Origin: UBA4720 sp038227135
GTDB lineage: Bacteria; Gemmatimonadota; Gemmatimonadetes; Gemmatimonadales; Gemmatimonadaceae
Assembly: GCA_038227135.1 (NCBI GenBank)
Contig: JBBRQC010000017.1
Coordinates: 1-57,609 of the forward strand
Length of the DNA: 57,609 nucleotides
Reading direction: 5' to 3'
A model generated the notes under the pieces. The model saw only the letters and a program-made list of their open reading frames with translations. It made no database searches and was not told the origin of the DNA. Positions 1 through 8,449 of this stretch are shown in pieces. Both the position numbers and the translations under genes were made by a program. Within the stretch, counting starts at the first letter, position 1; each line of letters begins with the position of its first letter.

Positions 1-1
1 G

Positions 2-118
2 GCGATTGCGCCCGACGTGCTTCGCCACCGCGTGCTGCGCACCTACGAGGCGGAGGCCGAGGAGGTGACGAGCGACGAGATCGTAAGCCGCGTGCTCGAG
101 GCGATCCCGGCCCCGTGA
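2..118 (+). CDS. moxR: MoxR-family AAA ATPase, C-terminal end only
   Basis: The window opens inside this gene and holds only its last 38 codons. The reading frame gives a tail with DVLRHRVLRTYEAEAE, which resembles the C-terminal lid of MoxR-type AAA+ ATPases. The stop TGA overlaps the GTG of the following DUF58 gene by four bases. A MoxR ATPase followed by a DUF58 protein and two von Willebrand A proteins is the classic MoxR/Bat arrangement, in which the ATPase is thought to act as a chaperone for the VWA proteins. None of the Walker motifs is inside the window, so the call rests on the tail and on context. Confidence 0.7.
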   Translation, partial: AIAPDVLRHRVLRTYEAEAEEVTSDEIVSRVLEAIPAP

Positions 119-1065
119 TAGGGAAGTTTCGGCTCCTCAAGAAAAAGGCTGCACCGCCTCGCACACCCGAAAAGCCGATGGGCGTGCCGCCGGAGATCCT
201 CCGGCAGGTAAAGCTCATCGAGCTGCGGACGCGCGGTCTCGTCAACTCCGTCTTCACGGGCGAGTACCGCTCCGTGTTCAAGGGCCAGGGGATGGAGTTC
301 TCCGAGGTGCGCGAGTACCAGCCGGGCGACGAAGTTCGGTCCATCGACTGGAACGTCACCGCGCGCATGCGACGTCCCTTCGTCAAGAGATACATCGAGG
401 AGCGGGAGTTGACGGTCATGCTCGTCGTGGATCTCTCGGGATCGGAGAGATTCGGAACCGTCAAGCGTTTTAAGAGCGAACTGGCAAGCGAGCTTGCTGC
501 GGTCCTCGCGATGTCGGCCATCCGGAACAACGATCGAGTTGGCGTCCTGCTGTTCACGGATCGGGTGGAGCACGTAATCCCACCGAGGAAGGGAAGGCGT
601 CACGTGCTTCGCATAATCCGGGACCTCCTGGCGTTCGAGCCGGTGGGGCGGGGAACGGACATGGTGACGGCGATCGATTACGTCGCGCGAATGCTCAATG
701 AGCATGCGATCGTGTTCATCGTCTCCGATTTCCTCGAGGGAGACATCGATCATCCGCTCAAGCTGCTCGCGCAGCGCCATGATGTCGTCGCCGTAACCGT
801 CGAGGATCCGAGCGAGCGCCTTCTGCCCGACATCGGCGTCGCGCGCTTCATTGACCCGGAAACCGGCGACACGTTCGAGGTCGATACCAGCAGTCCGCTG
901 GTCCGCGATTCCTATTCGCGTCGAGTGTCCGCGGAAAGAGAGACCCGGAAACACCTGCTGCGCCGCCTGGCTATAGACGAAGTCGCGGTACGCACCGAGG
1001 CCGGCGTCGTCGAGCCGCTGTTGAGATTCTTTCGCGCTCGCGAAACGAGGTCTCGCCGCCGGTGA
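115..1065 (+). CDS. DUF58 domain protein (VWA-like), MoxR/Bat operon
   Basis: A 316-residue protein starting at GTG, coupled to the moxR stop by a GTGA overlap. Residues 58-90 contain the DUF58 signature: GMEFSEVREY followed by YQPGDEVRSIDW (68-79) and the WNVTARM stretch. Residues 106-110 read DLSGS, a MIDAS-like metal-binding motif as in VWA domains. There is no signal peptide or membrane segment, so it is probably cytoplasmic or membrane-associated through partners. Members of this family always accompany MoxR ATPases. Their exact biochemical role is unknown; stress tolerance or complex assembly is inferred from the neighbourhood. Length is typical. Confidence 0.9.
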   Translation: MIGKFRLLKKKAAPPRTPEKPMGVPPEILRQVKLIELRTRGLVNSVFTGEYRSVFKGQGMEFSEVREYQPGDEVRSIDWNVTARMRRPFVKRYIEERELTVMLVVDLSGSERFGTVKRFKSELASELAAVLAMSAIRNNDRVGVLLFTDRVEHVIPPRKGRRHVLRIIRDLLAFEPVGRGTDMVTAIDYVARMLNEHAIVFIVSDFLEGDIDHPLKLLAQRHDVVAVTVEDPSERLLPDIGVARFIDPETGDTFEVDTSSPLVRDSYSRRVSAERETRKHLLRRLAIDEVAVRTEAGVVEPLLRFFRARETRSRRR

Positions 1066-2021
1066 TGAGAATCGGTATCGGCCTGCTGCTGCTGCAGGCG
1101 GTTTTCCCGCTGGCGGCGCGGACTCAGCAGGGTGGGAGCGCTCCCATACCGATCCAAATGGGTTATCGGGTCAGCCCCGACACGGTGATCATCGGACAGC
1201 CGTTCAACCTGTTCGTGAAGATTGCGGCGCCGATGGGCGTCCGGTTCGAGTTTCCGTCCGGGCCCGATACCGCCATGCAGAATGGCGTTCGACCGATAGA
1301 GCTGCGGGGCGAAAAGCTGGTTTCGATGTTGGGCGACACCGCAGTCGCCCTCTATCACCTTGTCGCGTGGGACATCGGGGTGCAACCGCTCCGGCTGCCG
1401 GACGTGCGCGCCGCTCTCGGTGGAGAGGAGAGGCGCCTGCCTCTTAGCGGCGCATTCGTCTTCGTAAAATCTGTCCTCCCGGCGGATACTTCGCTGCGTG
1501 TTCCCAAGCCGCCCCGCCCGTTGATCGTCCTGGCGGTATTCAGCTGGTGGCCGTGGCTCTTGCTCGGCGCGGCTATCATTGCGGGTGTTCTTCTCTGGTG
1601 GGCATGGCGGCGCTACAGAGACCGCCCGAAGGCCCCAGTCGATCCCTACGTACGCGCGCAACGCGAGTTCGATCGAGTCGAGCGGATGGGGCTCCTCGAA
1701 GCCGGTCGCGGGCCGGAGCATCTCGCGCTTTTCGTGGATGTCGTACGTGAGTACCTCGTCGCACGCGTGCCGGGGGTACGCCGCTCCGACACCACCGCCG
1801 AGCTGCTACGAACCATGCAGCCACACGACGGCATCGAAGCAGAGTTGCCGCATCTTCTGGAGCGCGCTGACCTCGTCAAGTTCGCTGGCGAGGATCTGCC
1901 GCCAGACGAATCGCGGCAGTCGGGGCTGTCGATTCGTGCGGTCGTCGACCACGTCGAGGCAAGGCTGAACCCGGAGTCAGCCCCCGCGAAACAAGCGGCC
2001 ACGCGGGAGCGCGCGGCGTGA
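1062..2021 (+). CDS. BatD-like membrane protein of the MoxR/Bat operon
   Basis: A 319-residue protein. GTG at 1062 overlaps the previous stop; an ATG follows directly at 1065 and is equally possible. An N-terminal hydrophobic segment (about 1-20) looks like a signal peptide. It is followed by a beta-rich extracytoplasmic region (about 25-150), one strong membrane helix near residues 163-182 (rich in Trp, Leu and Ala), and a basic cytoplasmic tail. This layout and the position between the DUF58 gene and batA match BatD or DUF4381-like proteins. Sequence similarity alone is weak, so the family name is inferred from topology and context. The start of batA overlaps its stop by four bases. Confidence 0.65.
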   Translation: MMRIGIGLLLLQAVFPLAARTQQGGSAPIPIQMGYRVSPDTVIIGQPFNLFVKIAAPMGVRFEFPSGPDTAMQNGVRPIELRGEKLVSMLGDTAVALYHLVAWDIGVQPLRLPDVRAALGGEERRLPLSGAFVFVKSVLPADTSLRVPKPPRPLIVLAVFSWWPWLLLGAAIIAGVLLWWAWRRYRDRPKAPVDPYVRAQREFDRVERMGLLEAGRGPEHLALFVDVVREYLVARVPGVRRSDTTAELLRTMQPHDGIEAELPHLLERADLVKFAGEDLPPDESRQSGLSIRAVVDHVEARLNPESAPAKQAATRERAA

Positions 2022-3013
2022 ACGTATTCGGGCTCTTCGAGTTCTATACTCCGGAAGCACTTTGGCTGTTGCTGCTGCTCCCGGTCTGGTGGATCTGGCG
2101 AAGGCGGCGGCGGAAGGACGCGATCGTCTTCTCCCGCACTTCGGTGCTGGCGACAGGGCCGGCGACGGGGAGCTGGATTCCGAAAACCATTTTCCTGCTG
2201 CGAAACGTCGCTTTGGCTCTTCTCGTCATCGCGCTCGCGCGGCCGCGCTCGGGCGCGCACGTCGAGAAACAGACGAGCGAAGGAATCAACATAGTGATGG
2301 CAATAGACCTCTCCAGCTCGATGCTCGCGCTCGACTTTCGTCCGGCCAACCGGATCGAGGTCGCTAAGCAGAAGGTGAAGCAGTTCATCTCGCGACGCAC
2401 ATCCGACAGAATCGGGATCGTCGCATTTGCCGGGGAGGCCCTCACTCAGGTGCCGCTCACGACCGATTATCCCGTTGTGATGCAGGCGGTGACGAACCTC
2501 CAGGCGGGACAGCTCGAGGACGGAACGGCGATTGGAACAGCGATCGCGACGGCTGCCAATCGGCTCAGAGATGCCCCCGGACGATCCCGCGTGATGATCA
2601 TTCTCACCGACGGCGTGAACAATCGCGGCTCTGTCGACCCGCTTATTGCGGCGAAGGCGGCTGCTGCGTATGGAATAAAGATTTACGGGATCGGGGTGGG
2701 CAGCGTCGGAATGGCTCCCGTCCCCGTCGGGAGGAACGCCGCGGGTGGTCTGAATTACGAGTATCAGCCGGTGCAGATCGATGAGGCCCTCCTCACGAAC
2801 ATCGCGCGGATGACGGGCGGGAGATATTTCCGAGCGCGCGATGCCGCAGCTCTCCAGAACATCTACTCCTACATCGATCAGATGGAGAGGGCGCCGGTAC
2901 ACTCGACTACCACGGTGAGGTACCGGGAGTTGTTTCGCTGGCCACTGATCCTCGGACTCCTCGCGCTCTTCGCCGAGCTGGCGCTGGTGGCGTGGAAGGC
3001 GCCGCTGCCATGA
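2018..3013 (+). CDS. batA: BatA, von Willebrand factor A membrane protein
   Basis: A 331-residue protein starting at GTG inside a GTGA overlap. Two N-terminal membrane helices (about 12-28 and 59-75) precede a VWA domain with the MIDAS motif DLSSS at 97-101 and the second acidic loop ILTDGVN. A third helix lies at the C-terminus (about 309-326). This is the standard BatA topology, with the VWA domain held at the membrane. Known family context: Bat proteins were linked to aerotolerance in Bacteroides, but their molecular action is not settled. It is translationally coupled to the next VWA gene by an ATGA overlap. Confidence 0.88.
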   Translation: MNVFGLFEFYTPEALWLLLLLPVWWIWRRRRRKDAIVFSRTSVLATGPATGSWIPKTIFLLRNVALALLVIALARPRSGAHVEKQTSEGINIVMAIDLSSSMLALDFRPANRIEVAKQKVKQFISRRTSDRIGIVAFAGEALTQVPLTTDYPVVMQAVTNLQAGQLEDGTAIGTAIATAANRLRDAPGRSRVMIILTDGVNNRGSVDPLIAAKAAAAYGIKIYGIGVGSVGMAPVPVGRNAAGGLNYEYQPVQIDEALLTNIARMTGGRYFRARDAAALQNIYSYIDQMERAPVHSTTTVRYRELFRWPLILGLLALFAELALVAWKAPLP

Positions 3014-4632
3014 CGGCCTTCATGCGCTTCGTGCAATGGCCGTGGGCGCTGCCGTTTGCGGTAGCCCTGGCCGCGGCGACTGCGTGGCTCGTGCGCTGGG
3101 GGGTGCGGGCGCGCAGTCAGAGACTTTCCAGACTCGGCACTCCGTCCATGATCGCGAGACTTGCACCGTCGATAACTCCGCATCGCGCCTGGACCCGGGT
3201 TTTGCGCTCCGCTCTCGCGGCGCTGCTGCTGGGCCTTGCCTTTGCCGGTCCGCGTTGGGGTGTCGAACAGACCGTAGTGAAACAGCAGGGCGTCGATGTA
3301 GTGCTTGCACTGGACGCGTCCTTATCCATGCTGGCCACTGACGAAAGACCCAGCCGGCTGCAGGCGATGAAGCAGGAGATCAATAGACTGCGCGATCTTT
3401 CTCCGGGAGACCGGTTTGCGCTGCTGGCGTTCGCTGGCCGCAGCTACATCCTCACTCCCCTCACCGTGGACAACAGCGCGCTCGACCTGTTTCTCCAGAA
3501 CCTCGATCCGTCAATCGTCGGCCAGGGAGGAAGCTCGCTCGCCAGCGCCCTGAGGCAGGCGACCAATCTCCTGTCGTTGAACAAGACTCCCGGCGACCGT
3601 GCGATCATCCTCATGAGTGACGGGGAAGGATTCGACAACCCCGACGAAGTGCTAAGCGAAGCACGACGTGCGCGCGAGACGGGAATAAGCGTCATTACGG
3701 TCGGGTACGGTACGACTCAGGGCTCGACAATTCCCGTAGTAGAAAACCGCGTCGTCACGCAGAAACGCGATGAGAACGGCAACGTCGTCGTTACGCACTA
3801 CGATCCGCAGCTGCTGAAGCAGATAGCCGACGAAGCGAAGGGTGTTTTTATCGACGCGCGGACGCCAGACAAGGCCGGCAAAATCCGATTGGCGTTGAAC
3901 AACCTGCGCGCCAATCCGCGATCCGTCGTCTCCGGGGAGAATCTCGGTGTTCAGTATCAGTGGTTCGTGCTTGCCGCGCTCTTGCTACTCGCCGCAGACA
4001 CGTTCTCGCAAACTCGCCATCGTCGCCGACGGGCGATCGCCGCAGCGGCAACGACAGCCACAATGCTTCTGCTGACCGCTTCGTGTACGCGAGCGCCGTC
4101 GCGTGACAAAGAGGCCGTCGCGCTGTACAACGCTGGCACGAAGCTGCTCCAGCGCGACTCACTCAAGCTGGCCGTCCCGCCTCTCACGAAAGCCGCGGAC
4201 TCAAAGGACACCGAAGTCAGACACCACGCCAGATTCAACCTGGGTCTCGACTACCTCGTCCAGGGTCGCCGCGCCCGGGACTCAGCCGACGCGCCACTCG
4301 ACAGCGCACTGTTCCGGTACAAACAGATTCTTGAGGTTGCGATCGCGGATTCGGATGCGCGGTGGAACTACGAGCTCGCGCTTCGTCAGAAAAAAGGTGG
4401 TGGTGGTGGCGGTGGAGGAGGAGGAGGCGGCGGCGGTGGAGGCAAGAGCAACAACCCCAGTCCCTCCCCGGCACAGAGCCAGAATCAGGCTCCGGCTCCG
4501 AAGCCGGTTCCGGGAATGACGCCGCAACAGGCGGAGGCCGTGCTAAACGCTGCCGAGGATCAGGAGACGGACGTGCAAGGAAAGCGACAGAAAAAGAACG
4601 TCCCCACGCCACCAAGAGGAAAGGATTGGTAG
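3010..4632 (+). CDS. batB: BatB-BatC fusion: VWA domain plus TPR region
   Basis: A 540-residue protein counted from ATG 3010, chosen because it forms an ATGA overlap with batA; an in-frame GTG at 2992 is less likely. Residues 12-30 and 66-80 are membrane helices. The VWA domain follows with MIDAS DASLS at 102-106 and the loop LMSDGEG near 202. A third helix sits at about 318-330. A second hydrophobic stretch (341-358) ends in LTASC with Cys359, so it looks like an internal lipoprotein signal. TPR-like helices (about 368-460), a run of about 16 glycines (463-478) and a Pro/Ser/Gln-rich tail come next. BatB and BatC are usually separate genes; here they are one reading frame. Confidence 0.85.
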   Translation: MTAFMRFVQWPWALPFAVALAAATAWLVRWGVRARSQRLSRLGTPSMIARLAPSITPHRAWTRVLRSALAALLLGLAFAGPRWGVEQTVVKQQGVDVVLALDASLSMLATDERPSRLQAMKQEINRLRDLSPGDRFALLAFAGRSYILTPLTVDNSALDLFLQNLDPSIVGQGGSSLASALRQATNLLSLNKTPGDRAIILMSDGEGFDNPDEVLSEARRARETGISVITVGYGTTQGSTIPVVENRVVTQKRDENGNVVVTHYDPQLLKQIADEAKGVFIDARTPDKAGKIRLALNNLRANPRSVVSGENLGVQYQWFVLAALLLLAADTFSQTRHRRRRAIAAAATTATMLLLTASCTRAPSRDKEAVALYNAGTKLLQRDSLKLAVPPLTKAADSKDTEVRHHARFNLGLDYLVQGRRARDSADAPLDSALFRYKQILEVAIADSDARWNYELALRQKKGGGGGGGGGGGGGGGGKSNNPSPSPAQSQNQAPAPKPVPGMTPQQAEAVLNAAEDQETDVQGKRQKKNVPTPPRGKDW

Positions 4633-4645
4633 CTTCGGTACCAGC

Positions 4646-6400
4646 ATGTCTTTGATTGCAATACTCCCAGGCCTTGTCGCCGACCAGATCGCGGCGGGTG
4701 AAGTCGTCGAGCGGCCTTCTTCCGTCGTGAAAGAGCTCGTCGAAAATGCGATTGATGCGGGAGCCTCTGCGATCGAGGTAACGCTGGAGGATGGAGGACG
4801 TAAGCTCGTCCGCGTGAGCGACGACGGCGCCGGCATGTCCGCCGACGATGTACCGCTGGCGCTGGCCCGACACGGCACTTCCAAGATCCGGAAGGCATCC
4901 GACCTCGTCGGAGTATCCACTTTCGGTTTTCGAGGAGAGGCTCTACCGGCGATTGCTTCCGTGTCACAGTTCGAGATTCAGACCGCGGCCGCCGACGGCG
5001 AAGGCACTTCTACGAAAGTGTTGGGTGGGCAGATCGGTCGTGCTGAGCGCATTGCGCGGCGGCGGGGGACGACCGTATCGGTAGCCCAGCTGTTCTACAA
5101 CGTGCCGGCGCGGCTCAAGTTTTTGCGGAGCGCGAGATCCGAGTGGAGGAGCACCGTCGATGCCCTCACCGCGCTGGCGCTCACTCAGCCAACGGCGAGA
5201 ATAAATGTCACTCACGACGGCCGCAGCGCTCTCACACTCCCTCCCGTCACGAGCGTCCGGTCCCGATTGGGGGCCATCTGGGGCGGGCGATACGCGGAGG
5301 ACCTGCTCGATGTCGACGACGTTGCCGGTCCCATCCATACGAGCGGGCTCGTTCAGAGACCCGCCGATGTCGGAACCTCCACGCGTCGCGCATTCCTGTC
5401 CATCAATGGCCGCGCCGTCCGGGATGCCGGGATCGCTCGGGCAGCTGAAACAGCCTACCGCTCGACAATCATCGCGGGGGTGAGGCCGTCGTTCTTCCTC
5501 AATGTCACGGTGCCTGCCGACAGCGTCGACGTGAACGTGCATCCCGCCAAGGCCGAAGTTCGCTTCCGGGACCGATGGACAGTTGAACGCGCAGTCGAAT
5601 CAGCGGTGCGACGCGCTCTGGGAAATTTCGACAGCGCTGCGTCGCTGGGGTTCCGCGGATCGAGTTTCAGTTTTCGCCCCGTCGACCTCCCCCCCAATCC
5701 GGACTCCGAGATTCTACAGCCACAGGCAGCCAGGGACGTCCCGTTGTTCGATCAACAGGTGCCTGACTTCGAGACTGTGGCCGGAGAATTCGTCGCGAAA
5801 GAATCCGCCGGGGTTGCCGCTCCTCCGGCGCCCATACCAGTTCTGTTCCAGCTGCGGCGTACGTACATTGGGTTCGAGCACGAGGACGGACTCGTGCTCA
5901 TCGACCAGCATTCTGCCCACGAGCGCGTGTTGTACGAGCAGTTCATGCGCACGCTGGAGAGTGGCGCTGCTCCGGCGCAGCGGCTGCTGCTTCCGCTCAC
6001 GCTCCATCTCGGCCCGGCCGAAGGTGAAGCTTTCGAGGCCAATCGCGAGTATCTCGAGCGGCTGGGGTTCGAGGTGGAAGGATTCGGAGGGCACACGCTG
6101 ATTGTTAACACAGTTCCCATGCCCCACGCCCGGTTTGACGCAGAGCGGTGCTTGCGGGAGACGCTCGACGCTCTCACGGGAGATCGCGTCGCCGGTGCCG
6201 CGGCGAAGCACGAGCGTCTCGCCGCCACGGTCGCCTGCAAGGCGGCGATCAAGGCCGGAGAAGAATTGTCGCAGGGCGAAATGCGCTCGCTGTTCGCTTC
6301 ACTTCGCGACACGACCCTCCCGGCCCACGATGTTCACGGCAGGTCGACGATTGTCCATCTCACCTGGGACGAAGTAGAGCGGCGGTTTGGCCGGCGATAA
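4646..6400 (+). CDS. mutL: DNA mismatch repair protein MutL
   Basis: A 584-residue MutL. The N-terminal GHKL ATPase is clear: ELVENAIDAGA (30-40), DDGAGM (59-64) and GFRGEAL (94-100). The C-terminal dimerisation and endonuclease region contains DQHSAHERVLYE, close to the DQHA(x)2E(x)4E metal site of MutL proteins that nick DNA, and ACKAAIKAGEELS. The third conserved element, usually CPHGRP, reads DVHGRS here, so one usual metal ligand is missing. It acts with MutS in strand-specific repair. The start ATG is 14 bases after the Bat operon, and the 3' end overlaps miaA by 14 bases. Confidence 0.96.
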   Translation: MSLIAILPGLVADQIAAGEVVERPSSVVKELVENAIDAGASAIEVTLEDGGRKLVRVSDDGAGMSADDVPLALARHGTSKIRKASDLVGVSTFGFRGEALPAIASVSQFEIQTAAADGEGTSTKVLGGQIGRAERIARRRGTTVSVAQLFYNVPARLKFLRSARSEWRSTVDALTALALTQPTARINVTHDGRSALTLPPVTSVRSRLGAIWGGRYAEDLLDVDDVAGPIHTSGLVQRPADVGTSTRRAFLSINGRAVRDAGIARAAETAYRSTIIAGVRPSFFLNVTVPADSVDVNVHPAKAEVRFRDRWTVERAVESAVRRALGNFDSAASLGFRGSSFSFRPVDLPPNPDSEILQPQAARDVPLFDQQVPDFETVAGEFVAKESAGVAAPPAPIPVLFQLRRTYIGFEHEDGLVLIDQHSAHERVLYEQFMRTLESGAAPAQRLLLPLTLHLGPAEGEAFEANREYLERLGFEVEGFGGHTLIVNTVPMPHARFDAERCLRETLDALTGDRVAGAAAKHERLAATVACKAAIKAGEELSQGEMRSLFASLRDTTLPAHDVHGRSTIVHLTWDEVERRFGRR

Positions 6401-7313
6401 GCTTCGTGTCATCTGCGGCCCGACGGCCTCGGGAAAGTCCGACCTGGCGCTGGAGCTCTGCGATACCTACAACGCGGCGATCGTCAGCGCTGATTCGCGT
6501 CAGATTTATTGCGAGTTCAATGTTGGAACTGCCAAGCCGACGCGGGAGGAATGCGCTCGGATTTCCCATTTCGGTATCGACGTCATCGAACCGGAGGAGC
6601 GGTACTCCGCCGCGAGATGGGCAGACGAAGCGGCCGAATGGATCGAGAGCGCGGGCGAGATCGACAAGCAAGCGGTCGTTGTCGGCGGCACTGGACTTTA
6701 CATCAGGGCGCTCGTCGACCCGTTGTTCGAGGCCCCTGAACACGATCCGACTCAACGCGCGCAGCTCGAGGGTGAGCTCGCCAAAATGTCCATCGATGAT
6801 TTACGCCGCTGGTGTCAACGACTCGATCCCGCGCGCGCCCACCTCGGCCGCACCCAGTTGTTACGGGCAATCGAGACGGCGCTCCTCTCCGGGTCGCGCA
6901 TCAGCGATCTTCATTCAATGGACAAGGCCGCGAGGGATGCGGACACGGACGCGCAGGCGCCCACATACCTGGTCGTCGATCCCGGGAGTGTGCTGGGAGC
7001 GAAAATCGAGGCGAGGGTTGGGAGAATGCTCAAAGCCGGGTGGGCGGATGAGGTGCGAGAGCTGATTCGCATGGTTGCCCCCGATGCACCCGCCTGGGAG
7101 GCGAGTGGATACATGGCGATGCGGAGTCACGTAGAGGGCGCGGTCGATTTGTCATCAGCAACGGAGCGGGTCATTATTGAGACACGACAGTACGCCAAGC
7201 GCCAACGCACTTGGTTCAGAAACCAGCTGCCGGTGGCCGCAGTAACACACCTGAATCCTGATGACCCTCACGCCCTGACCATCGCGCGAGAGTGGTGGGA
7301 GAGATCTGAGTGA
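6387..7313 (+). CDS. miaA: tRNA dimethylallyltransferase MiaA
   Basis: A 308-residue enzyme that transfers a dimethylallyl group to A37 of tRNAs reading codons that begin with U. The P-loop GPTASGKS is at residues 11-18, followed by SADSRQIY and GTAKPT, all MiaA signatures. Later come the GGTGLYI element and the Q/R-rich C-terminal region with RQYAKRQRTWFRNQ. The start is TTG at 6387, inside the end of mutL; no ATG or GTG lies in this frame nearby, and the protein must begin just before the P-loop. mutL-miaA adjacency is common in bacteria. The stop overlaps bshA by four bases. Confidence 0.96.
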   Translation: MAGDKLRVICGPTASGKSDLALELCDTYNAAIVSADSRQIYCEFNVGTAKPTREECARISHFGIDVIEPEERYSAARWADEAAEWIESAGEIDKQAVVVGGTGLYIRALVDPLFEAPEHDPTQRAQLEGELAKMSIDDLRRWCQRLDPARAHLGRTQLLRAIETALLSGSRISDLHSMDKAARDADTDAQAPTYLVVDPGSVLGAKIEARVGRMLKAGWADEVRELIRMVAPDAPAWEASGYMAMRSHVEGAVDLSSATERVIIETRQYAKRQRTWFRNQLPVAAVTHLNPDDPHALTIAREWWERSE

Positions 7314-8449
7314 GGATTGGAATTACCTGCTATCCGACGTACGGCGGATCCGGTGCCGTTGCGACGGAGCTGGGGATCGCGCTGGCCGATCGGGGCCACG
7401 AGGTCCATTTCATCACTTACCGGCAGCCCTTCCGGCTGCCCTCCTTTCTTCCCCGGATCTTCTTTCACGAAGTCGACGTAGGCCGCTATCCGCTGTTCGA
7501 GTTTCCGCCCTACGATCTAGCGCTGGCGGTGCGGATGCACGAAGTCGTCCGGACCCACCGGCTCGAGCTGCTGCATTGCCACTACGCCATTCCCCACGCC
7601 ACCAGCGCCTGGATTGCACGTGAGATGCTGCGTGAGACGGACGAGGATGTTCATCTCATCACTACTCTGCACGGAACCGACATTACCATCGTTGGCCAGG
7701 ATCCTTCTTTCTTCCCGATCACCAAGTTCTCGATCGAGAAATCGGATCGCATTACGGCTGTCTCGAACTATCTGAAGGACGAAACTTGCCGGGCGTTCGG
7801 ATGCGAAGGGCTGGAAATCGACGTCATTCACAACTTCATCGACCCCGATATCTACAACAGGGAGAAATACCCGCCGCTGCTGAAGAACCAGTTCGGCCGC
7901 TCGAAGCCGATCCTGATGCACGTGTCGAACTTTCGCGCTGTAAAGCGCATTCGGGATGTGATCCGGGTCTATTCGGAGGTGAATCGCGAGCTCCCGTGCG
8001 TGCTGGTGATGATCGGAGATGGGCCGGACAGACCCGCCGCCGAAGAAGAGGCGCGCATGCTCGGCGTCGAGGACTCGGTCTCGTTCCTGGGGAAGCTCGA
8101 GCAAATCGCACCACTGCTTGCCGCGGCCGACCTGTTTCTGTTGCCGAGCCAGAGCGAGTCTTTCGGACTGAGCGCGCTCGAAGCGCTCGCGTCCGGCGTT
8201 CCAGTCGTCGGTACGAACGCGGGCGGGCTTCCCGAGGTCGTGCGCGATGGAGAGACAGGCTTTCTCTGCACGGTCGGAGACATTCCGCAGATGGCGGCCG
8301 CGTCTCTCGAGATACTCAAGGATCCAAAACGCTGGGCTGCGATGAGCCGCCTTGCCGCTGCCGACGCGCGAGAGCGATTCTCCCGCGACGCCATCGTTAC
8401 GAGGTACGAGTCCCTCTACCGAACATCACTTCCCACAAAAACGCCATGA
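7310..8449 (+). CDS. bshA: N-acetyl-alpha-D-glucosaminyl L-malate synthase BshA
   Basis: A 379-residue GT4-family glycosyltransferase that joins GlcNAc from UDP-GlcNAc to L-malate, the first step of bacillithiol synthesis. The N-terminus GITCYPTYGGSGAVATELG with HFITY and PFRL is highly characteristic of BshA rather than of generic GT4 enzymes. The C-terminal donor site has SESFGLSALEAL and GVPVVGTNAGGLPE. The GTG start overlaps miaA and the stop overlaps uppP, each by four bases. No bshB or bshC is in the window, so the rest of the pathway must lie elsewhere if bacillithiol is made. Confidence 0.92.
   Translation: MRIGITCYPTYGGSGAVATELGIALADRGHEVHFITYRQPFRLPSFLPRIFFHEVDVGRYPLFEFPPYDLALAVRMHEVVRTHRLELLHCHYAIPHATSAWIAREMLRETDEDVHLITTLHGTDITIVGQDPSFFPITKFSIEKSDRITAVSNYLKDETCRAFGCEGLEIDVIHNFIDPDIYNREKYPPLLKNQFGRSKPILMHVSNFRAVKRIRDVIRVYSEVNRELPCVLVMIGDGPDRPAAEEEARMLGVEDSVSFLGKLEQIAPLLAAADLFLLPSQSESFGLSALEALASGVPVVGTNAGGLPEVVRDGETGFLCTVGDIPQMAAASLEILKDPKRWAAMSRLAAADARERFSRDAIVTRYESLYRTSLPTKTP

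Noticed and set aside
43..954. Long minus-strand ORF opposite the DUF58 gene
   Set aside because: It is a shadow of the DUF58 gene produced by high GC; its product is Arg/His/Asp-rich with no domain.
1646..2902. 418-codon minus-strand ORF opposite batA
   Set aside because: It lies wholly antisense to clear Bat genes, has shadow composition and no recognisable domain.
4389..4443. GGT/GGC/GGA repeat as a tandem DNA repeat or CRISPR-like element
   Set aside because: It is a polyglycine-coding tract inside the BatB-BatC frame, with mixed glycine codons.
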